From Orobanche coerulescens (Eukaryota; Streptophyta; Magnoliopsida; Lamiales; Orobanchaceae): 64,000 nt of DNA. Position 1 is the stretch's first letter. Each line of letters opens with the position of its first letter. The DNA lies in contig CM065804.1 of assembly GCA_033398695.1 (NCBI GenBank), positions 51,429,501 to 51,493,500 on the forward strand, written 5' to 3'. The position numbers and the translations under genes were made by a program. Positions 22,749 through 34,709 of this stretch are shown here, one piece after another. The notes beneath the pieces are model-generated. The model was not told where the DNA came from. It worked only from the letters and a program-made list of their open reading frames with translations, and did not search any database.

Positions 22749-25691
22749 TGTAATATCCGCACCTTTACTACTGTATTCTTCGTTTAAATTAAGTATTGTC
22801 GCACCATATCTGTATATGTTGTAGCGAGTATATTGATGAATTATGTTGAGTTGGAATCCTGGTCATTCATACTATATTGATTGTTGGGTGTTATTGGGAG
22901 AATTCTAATTTTGCTTGTTATAGAACTTAGCATACGTACGCCTATCTTCTTTACATACGCTACGTACGTAGCTTTACATACATAACATTCATATGTTAAC
23001 GTACGTAATGTGGGGTATCCATCAGTAGCCCGCCTTTCGGCGGGTGGGACCGAACGTGGGTAGGTGGTCGGGAGTCGATCGCGACAGCCAAGTCAACGGT
23101 TATTACGTACGTAATGGTTATATATTTACGTATGTAACGACTTGTGTATTTTAAGTCAGAAATATCTGATAAATCGACTACAAACGTAATGTTCATTAGA
23201 TTATGTACGTAAGGGCTTTAACGTACGTTAACCCCTCTCTTTAACGTACGTAATACTGAGTTCAGGTTATAAAAATATGACTTGCCTTTCATTTTTCTAC
23301 TCGACCCATTCAACTCTTCCTCTGAGAAAACGATTCCCCACCCTGCCAAATCAATCTCTATCCCTTCTATCTTGTGTTGGAGCTTCAGCACTTGGTTTGT
23401 GACTTGGAGATTAGGAGATTGAAGTGTGTTCTTGGAAGTGTTGGTGTTGTTCTTCATTTTGAGGTTGGTTTTTCTTTAACTCATATTAAATCTATGCTTA
23501 TGATGATGTTAGTATATAAACACTTCACATAATGTTAGTTTAATCTAGTATAAACATGATAAATTATTTGAATCATGCTCAAACTAAGTAAAGAATAACA
23601 TTAGGGGTGTTAGTATCACTTCTTGATGTATGATAACTTCATAATATGGTTGTGTTGATAAAGATAGGTAAAACCTGATTAATAACATGATAATAGGAAG
23701 TTGATTTTAATCTAGACACCAAAACATGTAAGTAATGGAAATCCTTGATGGCTAGAGGTGTGAAATACTGATATTGTCTTGAACATTCAATTGATTCTTG
23801 AAAGATAACATGGAACCATATTCTTGGCCCTCTAGAACCGATACCCTTGTGATGAATTGTTTGAAGAATTATGTTAACCCTCTGAAGATAATTTTCACAA
23901 GATGGGATGAAGTTATATTTAGAATTCCAAATATCCAAAGATATAACTAGGTTTTTAATAACTTCTTCAAAAGTAAAACAATGGATTTTGATAGAATGCA
24001 CTCGTAATTTTCATATGTCCAAATTAATCGATTTCGTTGATAAGTTAAACAGGTGTTAATCACTGCATTAATATGTTGATAATGTTCTTAGGAGGATTGT
24101 AGTGAGTATGATGATACAAATGCAGTAGAGTGAGTAGCCAAATTCCATTTCATTAATCCGTATGTATTAAGAGACGTTAATTAAGATGATGTTCCTAGTT
24201 TACTAAAAAAAACTTAAACTTATGATTTCATATAAGAATCGATTTTAGTGTAATCGTTGGTAAGATAATGAAGAACGTAATTAAACACAAACTTATATCA
24301 TAATCGGAAGTGCCGATGATTTGAAAAGATGTTTTCACAATGTTACATTGGTAATATTCTGGACTTCAAGTGTTTGACATTAATGCTAGAATATGTGAAT
24401 GAACCTAATAAACATGTTATATGATGATTCGTAATTAGAACATTAAAATGTTCAATAGAATGATTGAACTATTCAAGTAAACTTACGAATATTGTTCCTA
24501 TGTAATAATACAATTACCATACGAATATGTTGTTGAATGAATTACATTTCATTTAAGGTTGCTTGTTCACGTGAGTATTGTTAGACGAGGATACCGTTCG
24601 TTTGATCATTCAAAGAAAGATTATTTATCTACGGAATTGAGGCAAGTTATCTTACTTAGTTATAATGATGGTTGAATTCTTGTGGTTATTATTCGTTTCG
24701 TGTATATGAAATGTTCTGAGAATCTACGATTCATGATATGGTGATGTCCTTGATCGTGTTATCATTTTTGGTGGGATGGTATGCCCGAGTTTACCGTTCT
24801 TGTTACCGTTGGTTCTGTTGAGCTTTGTTGACACTTCGGTGAGTCGTTCGATTACTTGATAAAGGTGTAATTCGTTGTGTTTCGTTGTCATGTTACATCG
24901 TGACATCTCTGGAGTCATATCTGCGTGCTAATTGGTTATGTGTAGGATTTTTAGTCGGGCACTTGATGATCATGCGTGGATGTTTCCCTATTTAGATCGT
25001 GCACAGGAGACGTAGTTCGTGAGGCTAATTAGGTACATCGTCCCACATATATTCTGGATTCTGTATACGGGGTGGACATGTGCACGGACACATTTCGGGA
25101 TCGGGCATACTGTGACGTCCGTCTTGAGCCATATTATTTGGTTGTTCGTATATATGGATATGTTCGATAGTTGGGACTGACTGTTTATACGTCTGCGGGG
25201 TATATTCAGTAGTCGGTTGTTTCTTGAGATCCGTATATATATATGAATTGTATAATGTCATGAGAATTATTATCATGTATACCTGACCCTGTGGTTTGGG
25301 CGAAATACTTGTATTTCAGGGCGAGGAAAGGGCAAGGCATAGGAAGAGCACGATGGTGACGGAGGGTTTTGAAGGATGCTAATTCAGGGGCCCCGAGTCT
25401 TTTGATGTTCGGTTATGTCTTATTGTGATTTTCATTTTATTTTGTGTCGGATGAATGCACTATAATTTGTAAGGTATTGCCCATCGTCATATGGTCTGTA
25501 CCGAATTTGGATCCTGTGTACGATTGTTCGTATTTAAAGACATGTATAATTTATACTCCACATCGGGGTTTTGATAAATATTGTGGTACTGTGACACGTT
25601 GTCAAGTTGTAGGAGTATATCGTGATATCGCCAGGTGGGTCTCGGTAGGGGTCCACGACACTGTAATAGCCGCCATTTTTGGGCTGTTACA
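22749..25691 (+). repeat. Gypsy C 3' LTR (2943 bp)
   Basis: Starts TGTAATATCCGC and ends GGGCTGTTACA. U3 carries TACGTACGTA-type palindromes (about 22925-23250), followed by a TATA box TATAAAAATA at 23268-23277. The rest is AT-rich without coding signal; its ORFs are chance. Confidence 0.9.
22925..23250 (+). repeat. TACGTACGTA-type palindrome array in U3
   Basis: Repeated ACGTACG or TACGTACGTA words at about 22932, 22963, 23002, 23105, 23128, 23206, 23221 and 23243, ending some 20 bp before the TATA box. A GTCGATCGCGAC-like palindrome also lies near 23076. Confidence 0.8.
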
Positions 25692-26785
25692 TGAAGAGCC
25701 TGTTTCTCTTCTATAATCGGACGAAGCACCAAGAACTAACGACCTATAAGAGCTTCCCTTTCAATCTAGAACCCTGCCACTATCTAATCTAAATACAGGT
25801 TGGGAACTGCCTGTCTTGTAACACAAAAGTTCAACTTAAACAGCCTACTCCTTTTCAAGTGCGGGGGTTGGATTGCCTTCTCCTCGGTACTCTCTCTTTA
25901 GTAAGGACTTCTTTCCTCACAAACCCAAATGTCGAAGGATGACAAATGAAGAAGGCTCTAGTATTTTGACCTCTTCCTCCTTAGTCCCTTCCGTTTTCCT
26001 CATGATGCCCTCAGATGTGCGTGGGCCGGTATATGGATATGGATATCAAAGGGCGTGAACCAAACACTAAGCCTAGTTGGGCTGGTTCGCCTAATCGAAG
26101 AGACCCTACCCAAGAGTCCATATCTTACATGTTCATCATACTAGACCTCGTTCGATCCCTGAACGGCTTTGTGGAGAGCGGTGAAATAAAGGAATAAACT
26201 AGAAATCCATTTAAGAGGGACAACACAAGTCGTCAGCCGTAAAGAAATACGAGAGGTTTTATATAACATATCAGACTATCGAAGACTTTATTTATTCATA
26301 ATATGGGGTAGACCGCCTCACTGAGAACAAATGGACGTCTGTTTTTCAACTAGTTACTTGTTACTTATTCTTCTATTCTCCAATTTGTCAATAGTCTGTT
26401 TGAACTCCAAATCAGATGAGGCAAGGCTAAAGAAAGGATTTTCATCAACTAGAATCCTAAATCCAGCAACTTTCATCACGAAATACGCTTTCTCAGCAAT
26501 CTAATTCGGATCTCGATGGGCCAAATGAGAACGCCCCCTACCTTTCTGGCTTCCAAAATGTTCGTTAGTTCAATACATGGGAGATCTGGACACTAGGCCT
26601 TAGAGAAGTCACTTTCTCTCGTATATATCAATTCTCTTGGAAAAGCATTCTACTTTAGTTAGTGGGCTTTGATCGTGAATCCTTGTTTTGCACTAAGGTC
26701 CTATGGGACCATTAGCTATCGGATCCCGTCTCTTATTATTTGTCGACGATCACTAAATCATCCAACCCCAAGAGCTTGATGGTTG
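25692..26785. other. Unassigned 1.1-kb segment between Gypsy C and Copia
   Basis: No LTR, terminal repeat, coding domain or similarity to the rest of the window was recognised. The composition is balanced and less AT-rich than the neighbours, with a style reminiscent of plant mitochondrial spacer DNA. That is an impression from wording only and is not proven. ORFs at 25873-26058 and 26015-26197 have no recognisable domain. Confidence 0.4.
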
Positions 26786-28237
26786 TGTTGGAATTCGGGC
26801 CATAAATCGAATATGCAGCGGAAAATAAATCGCACAAAACGTGCTCATCCAAACTCCTAAAGAGGATCGATCAAGGATCGTATAAACAAATAAATTAAAG
26901 TATCGAAATCATACCCTCGTAGACCCGACTTCTTTATGTTGATGACGACGAGCATGAATCCAATCCGTGAAGCTTTTGGAAATTCCAACATCGAAAGTTC
27001 CGAACGTCTACGAAACACGCGCCGGATAAATGCCTGGAATAAACTCCTTCTTCTTGTTCTCCAAGAACACGGCTATAAGAAGATATGGAGTATGCTTTGT
27101 TTTTACTCAAAACCCAAAAGTGAATAACTAAGTAGAAAGACTTTTCTCTCTTCTCTGTTCTCTTCTCACGTTAGTTATTATCTCCAGTTTGTGGAGTACA
27201 CTTTATAATATCAAGTAACCTTACTTAATACATAAAGTCCACTCCTCAAGAAAATAACGGCCAAGTGGACTATTAAATGGTCCAACCATTTAGTCTGTAT
27301 TCTGGACCCCGTGTATCTAGCCTGATAGATAAATCTTGATCCGTCACTTTGTATTTAAATTAATTAATCTAATTAATTCATTATATCAAATACAATATAA
27401 TTAATTTCTCCAAGAAGTAATTATATTTGAATTAAATTAATTACCTAGTAATTATTTAATTCATATGACCGATTTAATTTATCCAATAAATTAAATTCAA
27501 TTAGACATCCAATGTCTAGTATTTATTAAGAGAGAATAGGCATAATTTAATCCATCATTAATCGTGTATGCGTGACTCTATAGGTTCGTCTCAGTCAACA
27601 ATGGGAGGATCCAATGAGTGTGAGGAATACTTAGCCAGTCCGTGGCTTACACCGCAACCCAACTGAGAACGAATGATGGAAATCATTCCAAAACCTGTTA
27701 TGAATATCGTATATGTATAAACCCTTCAATCATATGTCCCGATGAAGCTTTAGGGTCACGGTTAGGTCAAACCCTGTCTACACTTGACTCTATGCATATG
27801 TTAGTGCAAATCAAGATCACAGAACTCTCGTGTATCACATACAACTAGTTCAATCTGGCCAAAGACTTTTGATCTCATTTGCCACTAACCGCATAGGACA
27901 TTATCCTGTTCACTTACAGGAGAAAGAATCATTTCTTGACATTCAGTAAAGACTGCTACTTGCCCATTAAGTTTCACTTAGATATTGATCCCTACCAATA
28001 GGTGAATGGATCGAACTACTCTAATGACTAACTTAATGAAACAAACACATCTTCTACTGGACCCTCAAGTCAAAGGTTCACGCATATCTATCATAACCTT
28101 AGGATTTAGTCATTGACTATCCTAGAGTAAAATTCATGTGACCGAATCGAGGTGAGTCATATCCGAATTTATTAATCCAATTAATATACCCATACTGAAT
28201 GCTCCCACTACTGAGTGAAGACATGCACATGTCCAAG
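26786..28237 (-). repeat. Copia 3' LTR, distal part
   Basis: The plus-strand start TGTTGGAATT mirrors the LTR end at 3475. It contains the AT-rich stretch and TGTCTAATATTTATTAAGAG-like sequence shared with 2640-2860. The CACTA insertion begins at 28238; the AAG at 28235-28237 is its target duplication. Full LTR length is about 1.75 kb. Confidence 0.88.
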
Positions 28238-28449
28238 CACTAGTAGAAACAGCCCCTTCCTTGACCCTTTTTTTATGACCAACAGTCGAAGATGACTCGC
28301 AAATAGCTTAGTCACATAATCAGAGTCATAACGCGTAAAATTTCCATTAGCGATGACGCGAGTTTACATGTGTCAAAAAGTGGCAGTCATAATCAGAGTC
28401 ATCACGTTTTTTTCAAAAACCGTATTCTAGTACTCACGCCCTGCTTTGC

Positions 28450-29550
28450 TATTCATTATTCAACACCCCAATCCCACCCTCACCCTCTCATTCCCACAAA
28501 GAGACGATTCATCGCACAATGACAATGAAGATTCAAAAGCTTCCTTATGATTAATGATTCAAGATCACCAATAAGGTTAGGGTTCTTATCCCACTCATCC
28601 ATCGATCGTTCATCGTTGTGCTTCTATACTGGAATCGATAGTTCGATACACCCAACTCTTCAAGTTATGTTTTTATTTTCCACCGCTCCTGTGGTGGAAT
28701 CGACACAGTTCATCGTTGTGCTTCTCGAACCCTAAAACCTCTTTTCTATGGATTCCTTCTTCTCAAAATTCAGAAGGTCTCGAACCCTAAAACATCTTTT
28801 CTACCGTCAAATGCAGGAGAAAAACAACAAACCAGATGAAGAAGGGCAGAAAATATCAAGGTAATAGCATGTTTGCAAATTTTTCTTACATTTTGATTAC
28901 CCTTTTTCGTAACAGCGTTTATACATCTGATCCTGATCCGGCTTTGAGGTATTCTGAAAACCAATTTTAGGAATTGTGTCAAGCTATGTACCCTGTATTG
29001 GTTTTGATGATTGGGTTTTTGAAACCTATATGAGTATGGTTCTGTTTTGAAGGCTTGGTTTATTTTTGGGGGTTTTGGTTGAAAACACAAACTCTCAACT
29101 TGAGAATTACATTAGCATTTAGCATTTAGCATTTATTATTTTTATTAATACAAAGTCTTGCATTGATTTAAGCCTCACCTATTTTGCTTAAATTTGGTGC
29201 TAGGAGCCAAACGTTGGAAAAGACAGAGAATTGTGCATCTGCATCAACCTCTATCTCAATAAACAAATAGGTATTATGTTATTTGTTAATAGTTTTCTAA
29301 AAAGCATGTTGCAAAATCAATGTATACATTTCACATCTTCAGTCCTTTGTCTTACTTTGTTTTTAGTAAAGCAAACTTGTTGCTCAAATTGCCAACAAGA
29401 GCCAACAAGAAGCAGTGTTTCCCCGAGGTACCATTCATCTTTTTCACTCTTGAATGTCAATTAATTGACTAGATCCTGAAATTGATCATAAGTACATCAA
29501 CCATATCCCATGACCACCTGAGCGACCTTAATTATTATTACGGTGTTTAC
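28450..29550 (+). other. Outer CACTA interior without recognised gene
   Basis: A 1.1-kb AT-rich stretch. It contains an internal near-repeat (a CGAACCCTAAAAC stretch and a TTCATCGTTGTGCTTCT stretch each occur twice between 28606 and 28795), which may be captured 5' UTR or transit-peptide DNA. No family was recognised. Confidence 0.4.
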
Positions 29551-29553
29551 ACA

Positions 29554-29925
29554 GGACACAATGTTGTCTATTAAAGTTCTTAATGACGGTGTCACGATTG
29601 CTTAAGCCATAGAGCTTTCGGATGCAATTGAAAATTAAGGAGTGATACTTGCCTGCTCTACTCAACTAATAAATTGTCTGACCAAATACTCCATCTATTT
29701 ATAGGTTGCAACTAAGATGATCGATTTAGCTGGCAATGGTACTACCACAACAATTGTTCTTGCAAGAGAGATGGTCAAATTTGGATTATATGTTGTAGCA
29801 TTTGGAGCGAATCATGTTTCTTTAAAGAAAGGAATGGAGAGGATGTAAAAGGAATTGATCAATTTAAGTTTTAGAGAAGAAAAGCAGGCACAGTCGGTGA
29901 AAGGGATGAGATAAAAGGTAAAGTC
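29554..29925 (+). pseudogene. Captured chaperonin-60 (plastid-type) fragment, two exons
   Basis: Cpn60 folds proteins in plastids; here only a piece remains. Exon 1 (about 29554-29635) reads LNDGVTIA then AIELSDAIEN, the conserved ATP-site region, with one stop inside. An intron-like gap ends in TATAG, and exon 2 (29705 to about 29925) reads [20 protein letters not shown] and [13 protein letters not shown], then a TAA and SVKGRDEIK. The canonical AGDGTTT motif is AGNGTTT here, so a nucleotide-binding Asp is lost. The alpha-type plastid subunit fits best, from the LARE and SLKKG wording; the exact subunit is inference. The exon/intron structure shows capture of genomic DNA. Confidence 0.8.
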
Positions 29926-30441
29926 TTTCGCTTGTTATATATTTTGTATTTTTTGGTAAGAGGATGGTACCTCAGGTAATATAGCCCTTGTTACAATTAT
30001 TCTGCATCTCGCTAGCGATCGATTCAAATTTTATATAGTTGTTAAATCGATTATATATTATTCTTCACTCAAAGTGTTCTATATTTCCAAATCAGTTAAT
30101 GTGATTCAACTCACCAAGCAAGGACATCGATTCTAAGACTCCGATTCAACATCTTCAAGGAATGACGCAAACCGGTGAATTGGGTTTGATGTCTCCAAGG
30201 TATACAATATTTATATGGTTCTTGTATTTTGGTTGGGTTTTTTTAGTTCGTGTTTCATTTGAGATATATAGGTTTCTTCTATTAATGACGAGTGCAATCT
30301 AATTGACAATTTAGTTCCATTTTTTTGCAATCTAATTATGACTTGTCTGGAGGTTTCTGCTTTCTGCATGCTTGCTTGTGCTGTTGTGTTGTATCTTAAT
30401 GACATTAAGCACTTCGTTATACATTTTATGTGGATGGTGAT

Positions 30442-33266
30442 GACAGGCAGCGAGCACGTGCTTTGGCCACAATTCATTCTCATCCTGTTGTGAGTTTGTC
30501 TTTCACTTTTAGTTCTACGGTGGTTTTAATAAACATAATTCTTGCTCGATTGAGCTTTCTCTCCTATAACTGTAAAGACCACAACTTTACTGCATGTACA
30601 TTCTTTGTATTACCTTTTCTTTACTCTTGAAAATTTTCAAAAAAAATTCAGCCTCAATGCTCAAGAAAGGGTTTTCTGGATGCCTTTGACAAATATTGAG
30701 GTATAAGGAATGCATGTGAACTTTCAGTATGTACATTCTAGAGAATTTGGGTTCCCCGTTGATAGCCTTACTTCTAGGATTCTCACATACCTTGAAACCT
30801 CACTTGGACCCTACTATCATTTACATGTTTTCTAGTGGATGGTGAGACGATGGATTAATCACCTTGGTCTTGATGAAGCTATCAAGTTTATGACATGGAA
30901 TAACACTGATCCTGGTTTCAGCATCAGGTTTCCTTTTTACCCGTTTGGACACCTTTTTTATTTTCAAAAGCATACATCTGCTATCACTCACCATGTCTTG
31001 TGATGATGATTTAAGAGCAAGCACAGGTAAAGGCTTCACGAGGGCAGATCTTGTTGGAGAACTTGAAAAGTTAAAGGTTGGTACTTAATCTTTTCTCATA
31101 GACACAGAATGCTCACGAAGAAGGGTTGAAATACTTGCTGAAAATAATAATTATTGTTATTATTATTACCATCATTGTTATTATGTCTTAACTTTTGTCA
31201 ATGGTGATTTTTTTATTTTTTTTACTTTTTCCTTTTCTCATCAACTTTAGGTTCCGTATGAACTTTCTCAGCACTTGGATGATTTCGTCCGCATAAGAAC
31301 AGGGATGCAGGTACAAATTTTTACATTCTCCACAACGTACTTCATTTTTTTTCTTTCTTTATCTTAGTAGAACATTGAAATCTAATCAATCTTCATGTCA
31401 TTCTTATGGTATCATTCGTTTAAGCTGAATGTGGTCCCCACTTTGTTACTCTGCAACTTGTTTCTTCCTGTTATTGCCAAAACTGATATATCCTATTTAT
31501 TGACTGTTTGGCTGATAGCATGTGGTCAATGTTTCATTCCGAGTCCTGAGTAGTCCACATTTACTTCTTCCAGGTTATCATACAAGCTGGATTACTGAAA
31601 AAGGGTTTCTGTTCGGTCCAGGATGAGAGTGCGGGTAATCTTCATGTCCCACGAAACTTCATTTGGAAGCCAACAGATTTACCAACGATGAACTTCCTCC
31701 GCCATAGAATTATCCCGTCTTGTTATAGTTTCTCTTTTCTTCTTGGCAGGATATTGTCTACTTTATACAAAAATTCTCATTGTTCCCTTGCAAACCCATC
31801 TTGTCTGCTGGGTGCTGGCCACATGGCACACATTTTCTTGTCAATATTAAGAAACCTGAGTGCATTTATCTCATTATTCTTGTGAATCGCGCACAAGCAC
31901 TGGTCCGTGCTACTCAATTACTTTAATCCATATGCGTAATTCTTATTGGTTGCTGAATGCAAACTTTTTGTGCAGGATTGGTGGTTACAATTGTGGATCC
32001 AAAACCCGGCGATAGCATTATCGACTGTTGTGCTGCTCCAGGTGGAAAGACTCTTTTCATGGCCTCGTGTCTGAATGGCCAAGGTACAATGCTGTAGAAT
32101 GTGGGATCTGATCTGTTGAAGAGTATGGTTTCAAAACATAAAAAGAAATTTGTAGATGAGATAAAAATGAAGTGTTACTATGCCTATTCATTTATTCCTG
32201 GAGGAAACCCTGTAATTGTTATTTGGTTGAAACCACCAACTTGTTCTAATTTATGACAAATCATTTTAATGATACCAATTTGACTAGATCTTAAGACTAA
32301 TGTTACACAACCATTTCGAACAAACAAATCTTTCGCGATACTAGATCATGTTATCATTCCAAACTATAATACAAATTCAATCATGGTAAAAGTTATATCG
32401 TTGAGTGGTGACGTTATGGTGACTTTCTTATCGGGAAGCATAAGCGCGATTGACGTGAACAAGGGCCGATTGAGAATCCTCAAAGAGACACCAAGTTGCA
32501 CGAACTCGATCAAGTTATCACTACCATCCATGCGATCTTCGTACACTTGTAAGGGACGATAGTGTATTATTTTGAAGGAGATATTATATATCATTTCTCT
32601 TTTGTTTTTATTTTTTTCTCAATTTTTCGTGATAGTAATCGCTTGAAAGGTGATAAAGTTCTTTGGATGCTCCTTGTTCTGATTGGGTGTACTATCTAAG
32701 GTATATTATGTTACGAGATCCACTCCTGAGGAATGGATCATCGAATCTTTTCATTTCCGTAGCTCCTAAACCGATAGAGCTAAGGTTAACAAACACTCGA
32801 AAAGAACAAATAACGAGGAATTCTTTTAATCTTTGGGAAATAATCGGAGAAGAAGAAATAGACCTTCAGGAAATGCTGACTATCTATTGCATTTGTCATT
32901 TCAACTTGCTTGCCCAACAAATCCGCCTCTAAACTCTAAAAGAAATCCTAATGATCCTTAATTAAAGAAACTAGATACTGAATTACACAAAATAGCACTT
33001 GTAGAACAACTATAAATCATTCTATTTCATCTCAGTTGAGTCATATTGCTTTATTCAACTATGATCAAAATTAATTTGAGGTAATCCTTTTCCTACTGTT
33101 TATTATTTATTTTATTCTTTTTTTTGCTAGTTTCGTTTCTGCTTATTTTCTCGAGCCCTCGTTTTTCTTTAATACAGAGAGCGGATTTGCGCTGGAATAG
33201 GAGACTGGAAGACATGGAGGAACTTATAAATTTGCAAGATGCACTTCTTGATTCAGCTTCTAAGTG
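30442..33266 (+). pseudogene. Captured RsmB/Sun-type rRNA m5C methyltransferase gene fragment, nine exons
   Basis: NOL1/NOP2/Sun-family enzymes methylate cytosine in rRNA using S-adenosylmethionine; RsmB-type members with a NusB-like N-domain occur in plant organelles. Exon-like blocks in order: about 30447-30490 (RQRARALATIHSHPV), 30836-30927 (WMVRRWINHLGLDEAIKF), 31027-31076, 31251-31310 (VPYELSQHLDDFVRIRTGMQ), 31574-31634 (GFCSVQDESAG), 31976-32083 (DCCAAPGGKT, SAM-binding motif I), 32446-32548 (AIDVNKGRLRILKET), 32650-32700 (LDAPCSG motif, frameshifted), 33178-33266 (RADLRWNRRLEDMEEL). Most are bounded by AG and GT splice sites. Single-base deletions in two late exons and loss of the 5' and 3' ends make it a pseudogene. 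Confidence 0.88.
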
Positions 33267-33327
33267 ACTCTATTCAGATATTATTTAAACAATTTGTAAT
33301 ATGATTTGCATCTCATATCAGTTAACT

Positions 33328-33551
33328 GGAAACACCAAGCCGTCATGGTCATTGAGCAACAAGTGGGCGGGTCTTGCAAGGCCATTCAGGTGTATTTCCT
33401 GATCATACTTTCTTCAATTCAGTGCTGGAACACTACCTTAGATATTCTGAACGTATTTTCTTCTTGATGCAGCACAAAACCAGCTGGAAGTGATGTTATC
33501 GGTATTGACTTGGGTACTACAAACTCTTGTGTCTCTGTCATGGAGGGGAAG
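33328..33551 (+). pseudogene. Captured mitochondrial-type Hsp70 5' fragment, two exons
   Basis: Exon 1 (about 33328-33399) encodes WAGLARPF, the end of a transit-peptide region. The intron has GT (33400) and AG (33472). Exon 2 (33473-33551) encodes STKPAGSDVIGIDLGTTN and SCVSVMEGK, the first phosphate-binding loop of the Hsp70 ATPase domain with the mitochondrial-type wording. It ends at a splice donor; nothing further of Hsp70 follows. Mitochondrial Hsp70 drives protein import and folding in the matrix. It lies 62 bp downstream of the methyltransferase fragment on the same strand. Confidence 0.88.
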
Positions 33552-34065
33552 GTGATACTTCATTTCATTTGTCTAGCTTTGTTAGTCCGCGGATCATATT
33601 TAAACTGTTTTAACTTGTTGTTTTATTTGACTATATTGGAGGTGAAAGCAACGACTACACTGATGCGGATTTCGACGACATTCGAGAAGAATGGTGTACT
33701 TATGTGTCGAATTTTATTTTTAGGGAGTAAAACTGTTTGTAGGAATAGGTACAGTTGGTAGAAATGGGTTCAATTGGTAGTAATCGTAAACTATATAATA
33801 TTGATCCGATTTTGACATGATCGAGTTTAGTCGAGTCATGTAATGAATTGGTAACGCATGGTTTTGCGATATATATGAAATGCGTTAATTTTGTACAATC
33901 GATCAGCAGTTTTTGTAATTGCAGGTTTAGCAGGGGGGTCATAAAAGCCAGAAAAAAAAATAAAAATTTTTGAAGTTATGACACGCAAAAACTGAAATCA
34001 GAAAAAGGGGTCATAACTTTTATGACACGCATATATAGTTGTCAGAAAAGGGCGTCATAAAGTGG
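33552..34065 (+). other. Right part of outer CACTA before the nested element
   Basis: No coding signal. 33930-34060 holds clustered GTCATAA and TTATGAC words that continue after the inner element at 45093-45225, marking this as the subterminal region of the outer CACTA. Confidence 0.7.
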
Positions 34066-34248
34066 CACTACTAGAAAACTAACATTAAGTAACACACATA
34101 AAGTGCTACCTAAATGCCCGAAAATGTTACTATAGCTCATAGGTAACAGTTTTGTGGGTGATACTCCTGCTCGTGTTCCCTATGCTCTTAAGTATCACTT
34201 TCGACCATTTTTGGTAACAGTTTAACAAGTGTTCTATTAAGTCATTTT

Positions 34249-34563
34249 ATGTATCACTTTTCGTAACACTTCCAAAGTGTTCTCTAAATTTCTTAAGTAA
34301 CACTATTTTACTTTTAGTAACATTTCTAAAGTGTTCTCCAAATTTATTAGGTAACACTATTTCACTATTAGTAACAGTTCTAAAGTGTTCTCCAAATTTA
34401 TTAGGTAACACTATTTCACTATTAGTAACATTTTTAAAGTGTTCTTCAAATTTCTTAAGTAACACTATTTCACTATTAGTAACATTTTTAAAGTGTTCTT
34501 CAAATTTCTTAAGTAACACTATTTCACTATTAGTAACATTTTTAAGATACATTAAGAACACTA
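34249..34563. repeat. 54-bp tandem repeat in left subterminal region
   Basis: About six copies of a 54-bp unit built from GTAACACTATTTCACTATTA, GTAACATTTTTAAAGTGTTC and a TTCAAATTTCTTAA tail. Because 54 is divisible by three, the minus strand stays open for 104 codons with an 18-residue repeat; this is a by-product, not a gene. It probably supplies transposase-binding sites. Confidence 0.85.
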
Positions 34564-34636
34564 TTCCAACTTATATGTATCACTTTGTACCAACTCATGT
34601 AACACATTGATCATTATAAAGTAACACTTATTTTTA

Positions 34637-34707
34637 TTATTATGATTATTATTATTATTATTTTTATTATTATTATTATTATCATTATTATTATTATTTT
34701 TTTTATC
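34637..34707. repeat. ATT-type trinucleotide microsatellite
   Basis: A run of ATT/TTA triplets with a few interruptions, ending in a short T tract. Confidence 0.8.
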
Positions 34708-34709
34708 AT

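Larger units (their letters stand above)
18071..25691 (+). mobile_element. Chromovirus-type Ty3/Gypsy element ('Gypsy C'), internally deleted
   Basis: Plus-strand element with a truncated 5' LTR (18071-19263), iMet primer site, a gag remnant fused to pre-RT sequence, a long pol frame, a polypurine tract and a complete 3' LTR (22749-25691). The first 1748 bp of the 5' LTR, including its TATA box and palindrome array, are missing and replaced by the Athila-like copy. Gag and protease are deleted. It is both promoterless and coding-defective. Confidence 0.9.

Noticed and set aside
29231..29464. 77-codon ORF in the outer CACTA
   Set aside because: No resemblance to the captured genes or known proteins and no splice-site support; possibly UTR of captured DNA.
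33328..33551. Hsp70 exons as the start of a functional host gene
   Set aside because: Only two short exons exist, then the sequence becomes CACTA subterminal repeats.
34247..34561. Minus-strand ORF with five near-identical 18-residue repeats
   Set aside because: It is a translation of a 54-bp non-coding tandem repeat in CACTA subterminal DNA; the period happens to be a multiple of three.
34249..34563. CRISPR-like appearance of regularly spaced repeats
   Set aside because: Units are contiguous with no unique spacers, and the setting is a plant CACTA end.
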